In this document: positions 8,969 through 17,481 of the stretch, piece by piece
Position numbering within the stretch: the first letter of the stretch is position 1
Layout of the letters: every line of letters starts with the position of its first letter
DNA from: Actinidia chinensis
Taxonomy: Eukaryota; Streptophyta; Magnoliopsida; Ericales; Actinidiaceae
Length of the DNA stretch: 17,500 nt
Direction: 5' to 3'
Assembly: GCA_009663005.1 (NCBI GenBank)
Contig: VIGQ01000173.1
Location: 25,001 to 42,500, forward strand
The notes under the pieces: generated by a model
The model's database searches: none
Told to the model about the DNA's origin: nothing
What the model saw: the letters and a program-made list of their open reading frames with translations, nothing else
Program-made: the position numbers and the translations under genes

Positions 8969-9349
8969 GTAAGAGCTCAGGAAGCATAGAGAACTGAAAA
9001 CTGGTGGTATAGAGTGAACAAAATTATGGGAAAAGTGAACAAGACAATAATGTTAAGCTTTAGAGAGTAAAGTAGTACATAGGATATAACTATGATATCA
9101 GATGAGATATGTGTTGGGATGGGTCTAAGTATGAGTCTTTATATAGTGGTAGAGAAATAGAAGGCGAGTTCAGTAGTACATGTAAAGGCCTCCTCATTGG
9201 TGAACAAATTGGAGGTTGACAAGGCCAAAGAGGCTGAAGTTGACAAGCCTATCTATAAGTCGAGAGATCAGACCTTGGGGTTGTATCTTGGGGGACCTTC
9301 TATTGGTTGAGTGGAGTGACCTATCAAGTACGAAGTAGGCCTTTAAGGG

Positions 9350-9457
9350 ACGGTATTGGGCTGGGCAAAGGTAATTGGTTGATATATTAGGGAGATATGA
9401 AGACGGTATATGGGGCTTGGCAAAGGTAATTTGGTGATATATTAGGGAGATATGAAG
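9350..9457. repeat. Tandem duplication, 53/55-bp unit
   Basis: Copies 9350-9402 and 9403-9457 share ACGGTAT..GGGCT(G/T)GGCAAAGG and then a perfect GATATATTAGGGAGATATGA AG run. They differ by two small insertions and few substitutions. A recent local duplication inside the transposon-like segment. Confidence 0.88.
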
Positions 9458-9562
9458 ACCAGGTGTGTCATGTGGGTGTTATGATGCATTCCATGTATCA
9501 AGTGGATAGGTATCATACAGGCTCCAAAGTATATGGGGTACTTGTCAAGTCCTCCATATAAC

Positions 9563-9618
<56 letters not shown>

Positions 9619-9624
9619 TGTGTG
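9563..9624. repeat. Compound microsatellite (AT)n(GT)n
   Basis: About 13 AT units are followed directly by about 18 GT units with one interruption (GGTG near 9611). A compound repeat of this kind is expected to vary in length between individuals. Confidence 0.95.
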
Positions 9625-9714
9625 AGTGGTCAAGGGGGAGTCCTCTTTGAAAGGCTTTTTGGCAGACCCCTTACTCTAGCTTCCAAACCACATTCCTCAT
9701 ATGGTACCGATAAG

Positions 9715-9743
9715 GTGCCTAGGCCTGCTCCTAGCCTAGGCAC
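9715..9743. repeat. Perfect 10-bp inverted repeat, 9-base loop
   Basis: GTGCCTAGGC (9715-9724) and GCCTAGGCAC (9734-9743) are exact reverse complements around CTGCTCCTA. The GC-rich stem would be stable in RNA or single-stranded DNA. No T-run follows it and no role can be assigned. Confidence 0.85.
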
Positions 9744-10140
9744 GTTGGAGTCTTGTTGAGTAAGATTAGGAGATTGAATTATTTTCCAAATATTGCTGAG
9801 GGCTCCCTCGAGTCCCTCGGGAGCTTGTCTTGATAGTGAGGGCTCCATGAAGCCCCTCCCTTTGGCTCCTTTGTCTCATGGTGATATATGGAGATATGCT
9901 CCTAAGTATGGATGAGGGCTAAGGTCCATCATATTGGAGGTTGGTTGTAAGCCTAAGTCTCAAGCTCATTCATCATGGTGATCTATCAGATTATTTGTGG
10001 AGGCGCGGTGAGAGCCGAGGGATCATTCACTAGGGGATCAAGTAGCTCGAAAGGGTTCTCTTGTAAGCTTGGCTCCTAGAGGGGCAATACCCGGGGAAGG
10101 GAGCTCTTCCTAAGAGTTCTATATACCCACACTACTAAAT

Positions 10141-11230
10141 CTGGAATTATGGAAGTTGGGTTTTCCACATGTATACACGTGTATTGATATCATTAGCAAG
10201 AGGAAGAAGATGATAAGAGTGGTGGATGATCTATGAAGGCCAAAGAATACCGTTTGAATCGAAAGAAGATAATGTCAAAATTTACTAGCAAGTCCACCAA
10301 TTTATCTACAAATACACGATGAGTTCAAAGGCGAACAAGAATTGGGTTGAAAACAAGGCATCACTAGGTTTGGTATCCACTCATATAATGGCAATAAGAT
10401 CACAATAACCTTGTCTTTTGTTAGTTAAGTTTCTTAGCTCTTTATAATGAAATTTTATCAATTTAACTTAATCAAAGGATTTTCAAATCCATAGATTTTA
10501 AATTAACTATCCAACACTCAACCAAATAACTTAATGAAAAGTTCAAATTCAATAGTAATTTTAAACAAAAAATAGAAATCGTTCATTGCTTAAATATGCA
10601 ATTTTTTTAATACTCGCATTCTTAAGATTATTATGTCCCCTGAGAAATAAGAAAACGCAATCCATTTTAATACTTACATTATTCACTTACATTAATTAAC
10701 GTTTACCTGCCATTTTTCTTTTCTTAAATCGCAAATTGGAGTAAAGGATCATTATTTAGAGAGCCTTAGCCTATTTATATAGTTGAGCTTGTCATTAAAA
10801 TTATTTTTTTAAAAAGTATAGTGCAAAAAATATGTAAAATTGAAATTTTAAACTTTTTAACATTAAATCTGATTTGTTGAGAAAGAACGAAACCACTATG
10901 AAACACCCGCTTAAATTTTTTCATACATATTTATATTTTCTTTTTCTTCAACCAATTCATTTCAATCCTAATCTATACAGAGGCCAAGAACCTTTTCAAA
11001 GTAAAATTATGTTCACATCAACTCTTGAACCGAACCAATAATGGTTAGGTTAGCTATGGTCCATGTATACCAATTGGAGTTGCCACACATGATGTCCCAA
11101 TTATCGATATCGAACCAAACAAACCCAACAATACATGTTCTTTTCATATTTTGAATTTTTTAAATGATTTTAACGTGGGAATGATTGATTAAAAACAGTT
11201 ATTAATATCCGCACCGTGAATCCATGCTTG
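10141..11230. other. Very AT-rich non-coding stretch
   Basis: One of the most AT-rich stretches of the window, with stops in all frames. Short features are the palindrome TCGATATCGA at 11104-11113 and a CAAATCC/GGATTT word cluster near 10470-10500 that may be related to the possible MITE at 8158-8316. No gene, RNA or complete element is supported. Confidence 0.5.
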
Positions 11231-11263
11231 TTTCCATGTTAGGATCAACTCTAACACCAATAC

Positions 11264-11584
11264 TTGCATAAGCAACCAACGGGTGTTGCCCCAATGTTTG
11301 GCGACGTCTCATTGGTTGACAGGGAAAAAAATTGGGTGCCCAAAGGCCTCGTCCGAATGTTCGCAACCACAACATTTGACGCTGGAATCAAAAATTTAAG
11401 CGCACAACATACATTTCCAGATTTACCAACATGGACACATTACAGTTTTGTTTTTTTGTTTTTGTTTTGGATTTTGTTTTTGTTTTTGTTTTGGGGGTGG
11501 GGCAATGAGGTGACTGGTGGAGAAGTTAGGGGAACGCCTTGTTTGATTTATTTTTTATATCTAAAATTAAAATTAAAAGGTTAA
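11264..11584 (+). other. GC-richer patch with 106-codon open frame, probably not a gene
   Basis: The first 55 codons (MHKQPTGVAPMFGDVSLVDR, then ...NWVPKGLVRMFATTT...) have balanced composition, and GC is raised to about 11430. The second half is translated from a TTTTTG repeat (11445-11492) and is artefactual. TTGGGTGCCCAA occurs here at 11333-11344 and again near 12965-12976 with similar neighbours (ACGCTGGAA/ACGCAGGAA), which hints at a dispersed repeat rather than a gene. Confidence 0.2.
11445..11492. repeat. T-rich (TTTTTG)n tract
   Basis: Irregular repeats of T4-7 followed by G, ending in GGGGGTGGGG. A low-complexity sequence. Confidence 0.85.
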
Positions 11585-12186
11585 TGGGAATAGATTCTTA
11601 AAGATTTTTTGATTGGAATATCACGCCATGCGTGTTCATTCCTCGAGGTCATTATGCCTACCACACTGACGCAAAGACTCGACATATGACTACTCATAAA
11701 CCTTAATAAAAAAATTTTAACAAAAAAGAAAAATAAAAACCAAAATAAACCTGAAGTAGCCTTATATGTATCATCTGAGCAGGATGCTATCGCATCAATC
11801 TTCAGAAACAATTTTCTTGTGGAAGAGGACCATCAAAAGCAAACCAATGCATGAGATTGGCAATGCCATGTAAAGATAAATGAATCACAGTTGGAAAATA
11901 TGTGATTTTAACGATAAATGGGAACTACAGTGCACGACAGACTGGGAATTTCAGATAGTTGCATCAGATTATATGTAGATAGAAAAGGGAGAGTAGGAAA
12001 CTATTTCGTTCGTGGGGTAGTTTGTTAAGCATTGTTACTATTTGCCCAGCTTTATCGGTATAAGTGCTATCAATAGAAGGAAAAATTATTTTGTTTCTAG
12101 TTCATTTTGAACTGATTTAAAATGTGACACAACTTCACAAAGTTTCTTCACATAAAGTGAGGTGTTGCCTTTATATGTTAGTAATA

Positions 12187-12213
12187 TTTATATATTTATA
12201 TATATATATATAT
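12187..12213. repeat. (TA)n microsatellite
   Basis: Alternating TA with one TT interruption, ending at TATGG. Confidence 0.9.
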
Positions 12214-12306
12214 GGAAGAGCTAGATGAGGAACGTACATGGCGCTTAACTTAGAAGCTGAAATTATTTTTGCAACTTGAGGCTACTTGATTCAAATGCTC
12301 TTCATC

Positions 12307-12395
12307 CACCAGAGAGAGAGAAGAGAGCTTGCGTTGGATCAAGGGAAATATCAAAAATATTGCTTAATCAACTGCCATTTGAGAACACCATTTTG
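12307..12395. repeat. Diverged direct repeat, copy A
   Basis: CCAGAGAGAG..TTGGATCA..GAAnTAT..CAAnAATATTGCTTAA..ACTGCnATTTGAGA is found here and again at 12787-12856 in the same order and orientation, with small deletions in the second copy. The offset is about 480 bp. The minus strand of both copies reads as short coding-like frames, so an old duplication of a gene segment or of a mobile element is possible. Confidence 0.6.
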
Positions 12396-12426
12396 AGAAG
12401 AAGCCAAATCAAACTATATTTATTTA

Positions 12427-12699
12427 CTAGATGAAAAAATAAAACAACATTTTAGAAATCATAAAATAGAAAGAGAGCGAAACTTCCTCGAGTGCAATAC
12501 GATCAAAGCTCCAATATCTTTCTCCTCCATCTCTCTTAAGCGATCTAACCATCACTCGTTCTTCGTACCTCCATATCTAGCCAAAACAAGTTTAATTCAA
12601 ATAACATATAAGACATTTGAAATTTCGTAAACAATAGATAAAGCTATACCAAAATTCTGGTGAATATCCTGGCAAAGCGTGCGATGGCATGTATGTATA
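12427..12699 (-). CDS. Candidate exon pair, unrecognised protein
   Basis: On the minus strand, exon 12699-12650 (acceptor AAATATATAG, donor TTTTG|GTATAGC) and exon 12576 onward (acceptor TTTTGGCTAG) are split by a 73-nt AT-rich intron. Joined in phase they read YIHAIARFARIFTRIL, then IWRYEERVMVRSLKRDGGER, YWSFDRIALEEVSLS, and an AT-biased tail to TAG at 12427. The basic and aromatic middle looks protein-like. The true 3' end of the second exon may be earlier than the stop, since the last 15 codons look intronic. No family was recognised. Confidence 0.28.
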
Positions 12700-12747
12700 C
12701 TATATATTTGATAGATGAGGAAATTACTGGTTGCTTCAAGGTGAGTG

Positions 12748-12766
12748 TGCTTTAGCTGCTAAAGCA
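12748..12766. repeat. Perfect 9-bp palindrome with one-base centre
   Basis: TGCTTTAGC-T-GCTAAAGCA. It lies just upstream of the second copy of the 12.3/12.8 kb duplication. Possible hairpin or dimeric binding site; function unknown. Confidence 0.75.
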
Positions 12767-12786
12767 ACTACTTCCTTGCAATGGTT

Positions 12787-12856
12787 CCCCAGAGAGAGGG
12801 TGGTTTGGATCATTGAAGTATTCCAATATTGCTTAACTGCTATTTGAGAAAGTTTT
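12787..12856. repeat. Diverged direct repeat, copy B
   Basis: Partner of 12307-12395. A short internal echo (GCTTAACTGCTAT) repeats again at 12857-12870. Confidence 0.6.
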
Positions 12857-12929
12857 GCTTAACTGCTATACAAAACAAACAAATAAATTAAAATAAAACA
12901 AAAATCAAAACGTTACAACATACCTTAAA

Positions 12930-13260
12930 CAGCCAAAAAAGGGGCAGCAAACTCAACCCCAACATTGGGTGCCCAACGCAGGAACTAAAACCAAACATAA
13001 GGTACCCATGAAAACAACCACCCCTTTTAAATCGGTAATCATCAATCAAACGCTGGAACTACATCACCATTTGTGGACTTAAAGCCCAACGCATCAAAAG
13101 GGCAAACAAACCATTACCAACAATTAAAGCCCAAACCTCTGAAGAGGCTCACAACACGGCTTATCACCTAATGGCTCAACCATAATAACAAAACTGAACT
13201 GAGACAAAATTAAAACACCCACCACAGGCCCCACAAACCAAAAAAAACATTCATAACTAA
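12930..13260. other. GC-richer segment of unknown, possibly repetitive origin
   Basis: Less AT-rich than both sides, with reused words (AAAGCCCAA twice, AACGC(A/T)GGAACTA twice, the near-palindrome TTGGGTGCCCAA). Stops interrupt all frames. It shares the TTGGGTGCCCAA word with 11333-11344. No element ends were found. Confidence 0.25.
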
Positions 13261-13794
13261 GGTGGGAAATGTTCGGTTATCAAGAAAAGGAAAGAATTGA
13301 CCAATATCTGTAATCTATAATACTATACACAACACATATGTTATGTATGTATGTAATTGCAATGATAAATATGTATAATTCTACCAAAAAAAAAATCTCT
13401 AATGTGCAAAAATCTATGATCTATCATGTGACCAATGTGATAAACCAACTTAACTGAACACTTGTAAAATCCTTAAATGGGTATTTCTTGATTGGGTTGT
13501 ACAGAAATATGCAAACTACCATGTTTGGGTGTCAAAAAATGGAAGGAATCATAATAAACATCCAAACACCTCTACTTAACTGTTCTACTTCCTTGAAACC
13601 GCCTCCCAGTATAAATCTTGGTGTAGAAAAACAATAGATCAATAGTATAGAAGAAAAGGCTGATAATTTGGTGCAAAAAGATGAGTTTCTTGACGAATAA
13701 CAGTAATAAGTTCAATTATGTGCAAGTGCATAATTATGAAATTTGTGGTCTAGAACTAAAGATTGATAAACACAGAGAAAAGATTGGTAGAAAT

Positions 13795-14112
13795 TCACGA
13801 AAGAATTAGTGTTTCTTGATTACAAAAAAGAGTAAAAAATTTAGGGGTTTGACTTGCTGGGACATCTGATTCATGTTTTTTGCTTTCTTGAACGTTTATC
13901 AGCATTTTCTTCTTCATAAATCCACCCCAAAGGCCAATTGCATGGGCCTCGTAAATCAGAAGCATCATTGAATGATTGGGCTTGAAGCGGATGGGTTTTA
14001 CTTCTTCAGACCAGTTCCATCCTTCTCTTCTTCTTCGTCTCCTTCTTCTAGTCACTTGACTGTATCAGCAGGCATTTCTGATAAATCAGAAAAGAAAAAG
14101 AACTTGGATCTC
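13795..14112 (-). CDS. Candidate exon after a strong acceptor
   Basis: The best acceptor of the window (TTGTGTTGTCTGTGCAG|GAG) opens at 14112 on the minus strand. Every frame from it closes within about 85 nt: one reads RSKFFFFSDLSEMPADTVK then stop, another reads DPSSFSFLIYQKCLLIQSSD then stop. A further frame is open from just before 14055 to 13795 (...GWNWSEEVKPIRFKPNHSM, MLLIYEAHAIGLWGGFMKKK...). A weak donor GAAGAA|GTAAAAC ends at 14002. It fits a second leader exon with the start codon near 13975 (CAATGATGCTT), a terminal exon, or decayed coding DNA. Confidence 0.28.
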
Positions 14113-14399
14113 CTGCACAGACAACACAAATCAAGGTCAAATTTACCAGGAGATAATTAAGTTACTTTTGCTGATATAAATCATCTTTGCTGTTTCTGGC
14201 TCAACATGAACGATCTGCACTTCTCACACCCGTCCCACCCTCCCTTCCTCCATCCCTGTTCCAAAGAAATAGCCCACTCCCTCCCTCAATCAGTGAACAG
14301 CCACCAATCCATGCCCAAACAAAGTGGAAAAGATTGACAAACATGGTTGCATGGTTCAAAATGGGAGTTTCACTAAAAATTAATTGCTATCTACACTAA

Positions 14400-15076
14400 T
14401 AAGAATCATAACATAGGCACAAAATAATAATTCAACCGCAATAAAAAAAGGAACAAGAAAACGTATCTTAAGATTTTGTGAGTATGATTATGGTTCCACT
14501 AAGCATTTACTCTATTAAACACTCACTCAACTCAAGTGTTGAATTTAAATAAAACCAAGGTTTACCAATATGATCACCTTGTTATCCAAACTGACAACAT
14601 CATAATAGTTTTGGGGAGGCTTCATACAATATTCCTTTTCAGACAAACATTATGTTAAAAAAAAAAAAAGGGTTGGAAGTTAGATTCTTGGTCTATAGAA
14701 AAGAAAAGTTAAGGTCACGCTGAATAACAATCACCAGTCTCCATATTAGTCTTTTGCACGAGACCCACTCGTTGTTGTCAATGAATCATCTGGTTACATT
14801 TAGCTTGCTTAATTTTTGTGCCCAGATAAACCTGTTGTCTTTTTCTCTTATTTATTTGTTATTTTGACCTCTGCCTACTTCAAATGACGTTTTATTTCTC
14901 TCTACAGGAAAAAGGGGTAGGACTTTTTGTTGTTTGTTAGAAATTATGTTTAGAAATTTTCGTTTTTCAGGTGATGGTTTGACTTGAAAAACATTGTTTC
15001 TTCAGCATACTTAGTGAATCAAATCACCTCAACTTGCTATCATCTCACTGATAGAGTGGCCTCTTGACAGAAGATA
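14400..15076. other. AT-rich non-coding stretch
   Basis: No open frame of interest. It contains an A13 tract at 14657-14669. If the first exon near 16.4 kb is real, this is part of its long first intron. Confidence 0.4.
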
Positions 15077-15472
15077 CTACATATTCACTGTTGAGCCACC
15101 TATTAAACTAGCAGCAAGACATCTTGCTAGCCAAAAACCTCTATCCAACAAAATGAGGAGGCTGACAATTGCAAACAAAACAAATGCAGAGGACAATTGA
15201 AATCCAATGTTACACAGTGTGTGGCAAACTCCAGATATTTCTATCCTTCTTCCCAAGAAATTGAAACAAAACCGACGCCCAGTCAAACTAATATATTCCA
15301 CACCCGTCAAACCCAACAAGTACAACCAAGATTTCCAAACAGGATATCTACTAAACAAAGAGATACAATTGGCAATGCGAGTAAAAAGCCAAATAATCAA
15401 ACATACAAACCAAATCATAGGATTGCGTCGCCAAACATTCATGGGCGTCGAAATCGAAACGAAACTGGACAA
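15077..15472 (-). other. 131-codon open frame, half inside a tandem repeat
   Basis: The second-longest open frame of the window. Its first half (to about 15278) is simply the minus strand of the tandem repeat and its Trp/Ile/Leu-rich residues come from it. The last 60 residues lie outside the repeat and include a hydrophobic segment QLSSAFVLFAIVSLLILLDR followed by GFWLARCLAASLIGG, which would suit a membrane helix. No splice pair or homology supports expression. Confidence 0.2.
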
Positions 15473-16345
15473 GGTTTTGATGAAGCCAAAAATTCAAACC
15501 CAGTCAAGCCCAACAACTATAACCAAACATGATGCTACTAAACAAACCGAATACCTTGCATGCTAGTAAAAAAGCCGCATTTCATTAAATAAAATATCAA
15601 TTAATCACACATACAAACCGAATCATGAGTATTTCATGAGATGCGGTCCAAACCATTCATGCTTCGAAATCGAACGAACTGGACAGGTTGGTGAAGCCCC
15701 CCAAAAAATTCAAACCCAGTCAAGCCCACAACTATACCACAGGATGTCTACTAACAAAACGAGATACCCTTGCAAATGCGAGTAAAAAAACCCAATTAAG
15801 TAGAATAGAAATATCATTAATCACACATACAACCGAATCGTGAGATTTCAATGTGATTGCGTCCAAACCATTCATGCTTCTAAATCGAACGAAACTGGAC
15901 AAGTTGATTGAATCTACAAGGTTTGAATTGAAGCCAAAAATTCAAACCCAGTCAAGCCTCAACAACTATACCAACAGGATGTCTACTACCAAACGAGATA
16001 CCCTGGCTGTGAGTAAAAAGCCCAAAACAAAATTTTTTAATTAGAATAAAAATATCAAGTACTCCACATACAAACCGAATCGTGAGATTTCATGTGATTG
16101 CGTACAAACCACCATTCATGCGTCGAATCGAAACGAACTGGGACAAGATTTGATTCAAGCCAACACAACCCAGTCAAACTAATCTATTTCAAACCCAGTC
16201 AAGCCCAACAACTATAACGACCAAATTTTTTTTCACAGATGTCTACTACACAAAATGCATACCATTGCATGCGAGTAAAAACCATAATTATCAAAACAAA
16301 AATCTATACTCACACATGCAAACAGATCATGAATTGCGTCTACAC
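15278..16345. repeat. Five-copy tandem repeat, unit 196-247 bp
   Basis: The anchor CCCAGTCAAGCCCAACAACT (or a close variant) starts units at 15303, 15499, 15715, 15947 and 16194, giving spacings of 196, 216, 232 and 247 bp. Each unit carries in order GATGTCTACTA..AAACGAGATACC, GCnATGCGAGTAAAAA, CACACATACAAACCGAATC, GATTGCGTCCAAACCATTCA and TCGAAATCGAAACGAACTGG. The outer units also share CCCAGTCAAACTAATnTATT. Differences are mostly single-base gaps. The array sits just inside the putative first intron, and its last motif is also found in the first exon. Confidence 0.88.
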
Positions 16346-16377
16346 CTATTTTCGGAGATAGGTCGGGTACTTCGGCT

Positions 16378-16593
16378 TCAAAATCGAAACGAAACGGATA
16401 GGGTTTGAGGAACAATCGGAAAATCGATAGCGCGAGGGAAAGAAATCGGCGACAATGGGGCTACGAGGTGCGTGCTCGTAGGATAGATCGAAGTGTCGAA
16501 CTGTCGATTGGCCGGTCGACAAAGGGCGTAAATTTGCCGACTCCTACGAACGAATGTGGTGCGAAGGCCGTTAGAAAACTTGAAGGGATGCAT
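16378..16593 (-). CDS. 71-residue frame in the 5' exon (uORF or N-terminus)
   Basis: First ATG after the inferred start, in acceptable context (CTAAAATGCA). The product MHPFKFSNGLRTTFVRRSRQ, followed by IYALCRPANRQF and a Ser/Pro-rich tail ending SVSFRF, is rich in Arg/Ser and nearly free of acidic residues in the first 35 positions, as in mitochondrial or plastid targeting peptides. It stops inside the exon, and no good donor precedes the stop. It is therefore either an upstream ORF in the leader or a non-functional frame. Confidence 0.28.
   Translation of the reverse strand: MHPFKFSNGLRTTFVRRSRQIYALCRPANRQFDTSIYPTSTHLVAPLSPISFPRAIDFPIVPQTLSVSFRF
16399..16406 (-). promoter_or_regulatory. 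Telo-box (AAACCCTA) in the leader
   Basis: AAACCCTA on the minus strand, in the context CTCAAACCCTATCC. Telo-boxes are frequent in 5' regions of plant genes for ribosomal and cell-cycle proteins and are bound by TRB/Pur-alpha type proteins. One eight-base match is weak evidence alone. Confidence 0.4.
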
Positions 16594-16643
16594 TTTAGAG
16601 AGAGATAAGGAGTAACAGCTAGGTTGTTTTGAAGGGAACGCGA

Positions 16644-16664
16644 AGAGAGAGAGAGAGAGAGAGA
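16644..16664 (-). repeat. (GA)n microsatellite, CT-rich leader on the minus strand
   Basis: About ten GA units, flanked by more GA-like sequence to 16678. Read leftward it is a CT tract right after the expected start site, a common core-promoter or leader feature in plants. Confidence 0.9.
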
Positions 16665-16703
16665 AGAGAGTGAAGAGTAACAGTATGTTTTGTTAAACAA
16701 TCA

Positions 16704-16715
16704 ATAATATATATT
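16704..16715 (-). promoter_or_regulatory. TATA-like box for leftward transcription
   Basis: AATATATATTAT on the minus strand, followed about 30-40 bases later by the CT-rich leader. The sequence is nearly symmetric, so direction is inferred from the neighbours. A further AT-only run (TATAATATATTTTATTATAA) lies at 16757-16776. Confidence 0.45.
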
Positions 16716-16786
16716 ACTTTAGAGAGGAGAGACGATCCGAGTGTTGTTACACCAATTATAATAAAATATATTATAATTAAATGTAT

Positions 16787-16799
16787 ACACGTGACGTGG
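16787..16799 (-). promoter_or_regulatory. G-box plus second ACGT element (ABRE-like pair)
   Basis: ACACGTGACGTGG on the plus strand: a perfect G-box CACGTG (16788-16793) immediately followed by ACGTGG (16794-16799), so the minus strand reads CCACGTCACGTGT. Such close ACGT-core pairs are typical bZIP/bHLH targets and form ABA-response or light-response modules in plants. It lies about 75-85 bp upstream of the TATA-like box, a usual position. Confidence 0.55.
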
Positions 16800-17337
16800 T
16801 ATGACGCTGTAATGAATTTTGAATTTTTTTTCTCCTTGCAGCGGGTTTATTTGCTTTTTCTGTGTTCATAAGTTCGGAGTTGTCTTTACAGAATTGGTAT
16901 TCCCGATTTTGAAACAGTTTTGAGTATGAGAATGTTTAGGAAGCGACAGTGTTAACTCAAAGTCGTGCAAATGGTGATACTTCAGTGTTTAATCCAGAAC
17001 AATTTTGTAATTACAAATTTACCATGATTTGGTTATTAATTACAGTTTTACCAAGATTTTCCCCACGATTGGAAAGTTAGATATTTCTCCAACTTGTAGT
17101 GCAACACCAAGCACCTTCATAAGACTTGTTCCCATGTATACTCGTCTACTTCCAGTCTATACTTGGGATACTCTATAACCCCAACTCTGTTACTCGGTAT
17201 ATGCTCAGTTGATACTTAATCTACACCCACAAAGAAAAAAATAAGCAACCATTGCTTGACTAGATACAAAAACATTAATGTGAGAAATTAGAGTCAGGGA
17301 GTACTAAAGTAGGGAGTACTTCTTCAGCTCAGTGCAG
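16800..17337. other. Intergenic stretch between two minus-strand candidates
   Basis: AT-rich, with no open frame over 60 codons. A small repeat GGGAGTACTAAAGTAGGGAGTAC lies near 17299-17320. If the frame ending at 17338 is real, the right part is its 3' untranslated region and the left part is the upstream region of the promoter at 16.7-16.8 kb. Confidence 0.4.
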
Positions 17338-17481
17338 TTACAAGCGAGTGCTCCCTTTTACCCAGTTAAAGGCAAGCTCCCTTAGCTTTGGCTTTCTTAC
17401 CACCTCTTTGCCTTTCTTGTGCTTGGAAATATTAGCCGCCACAAGACCCAAGGTCCACACACCCTTCTTCCATGAGCATGC
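17338..17481 (-). CDS. Possible C-terminal fragment of a gene cut by the window edge
   Basis: The minus-strand frame enters after a TGA at 17482-17484 and runs 47 residues (ACSWKKGVWTLGLVAANISK, then HKKGKEVVRKPKLRELAFNW, VKGSTRL) to TAA at 17338. It lacks a Met, so it would need a splice acceptor, for which CATGGAAG| at about 17470 is possible. GC is higher than in the adjacent DNA. The other two minus frames are open to the window edge but close at about 17412 and 17366. The lysine-rich C-terminal part resembles no family I can name. Confidence 0.25.
   Translation of the reverse strand, partial: ACSWKKGVWTLGLVAANISKHKKGKEVVRKPKLRELAFNWVKGSTRL

Larger units (their letters stand above)
9085..10140. 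mobile_element. GC-richer repeat-like segment, probable transposon remnant
   Basis: Composition shifts sharply from the AT-rich flanks. The left part (GTGTTGGGATGGGTCTAAGT, then a TCTTTATATAGTGG TATA-like box at about 9136-9149) resembles the U3/R area of plant LTRs. Inside are a 53-55 bp tandem duplication, an AT/GT microsatellite, a 10-bp perfect inverted repeat and reused GAGGGCTCC words. The only sizeable frame, 72 codons on the minus strand at 9630-9848, shows no retroelement domain. LTR ends and target duplication could not be fixed, so family and orientation remain open. Confidence 0.35.
16346..16675 (-). other. Probable 5' exon or leader of a minus-strand gene
   Basis: GC rises well above the window average, and the layout matches a plant transcript start read leftward: TATA-like box, CT/GA-repeat leader, then GC-richer sequence with a telo-box. 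A start near 16675 is inferred from TATA spacing. Possible donors are CCGAAAATAG|GTGTAGACG (about 16345) or TGT|GTGAGTATAG (about 16313). The only ATG of note opens the 71-codon frame described separately. Otherwise translation would begin in a later exon and this would be untranslated leader before a long first intron. Confidence 0.45.

Noticed and set aside
9442..9633. Minus-strand frame with repeated His-Thr and Ile-Tyr residues
   Set aside because: It is only the AT/GT microsatellite translated.
12660..12695. Possible miRNA or miRNA target in the sequence GGCAAAGCGTGCGATGGCAT
   Set aside because: No fold-back partner was found nearby and it does not match a miRNA I know with confidence.
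13000..13060. Possible SINE or tRNA-like element in the GC-richer 12.9-13.2 kb segment
   Set aside because: No A-box/B-box pair, cloverleaf or A-tail with target duplication could be made out.
15197..15566. Two overlapping plus-strand frames of 111 and 119 codons
   Set aside because: Both are translations of the tandem-repeat unit in different frames. The Asn/Gln/Lys-rich product reflects repeat composition.
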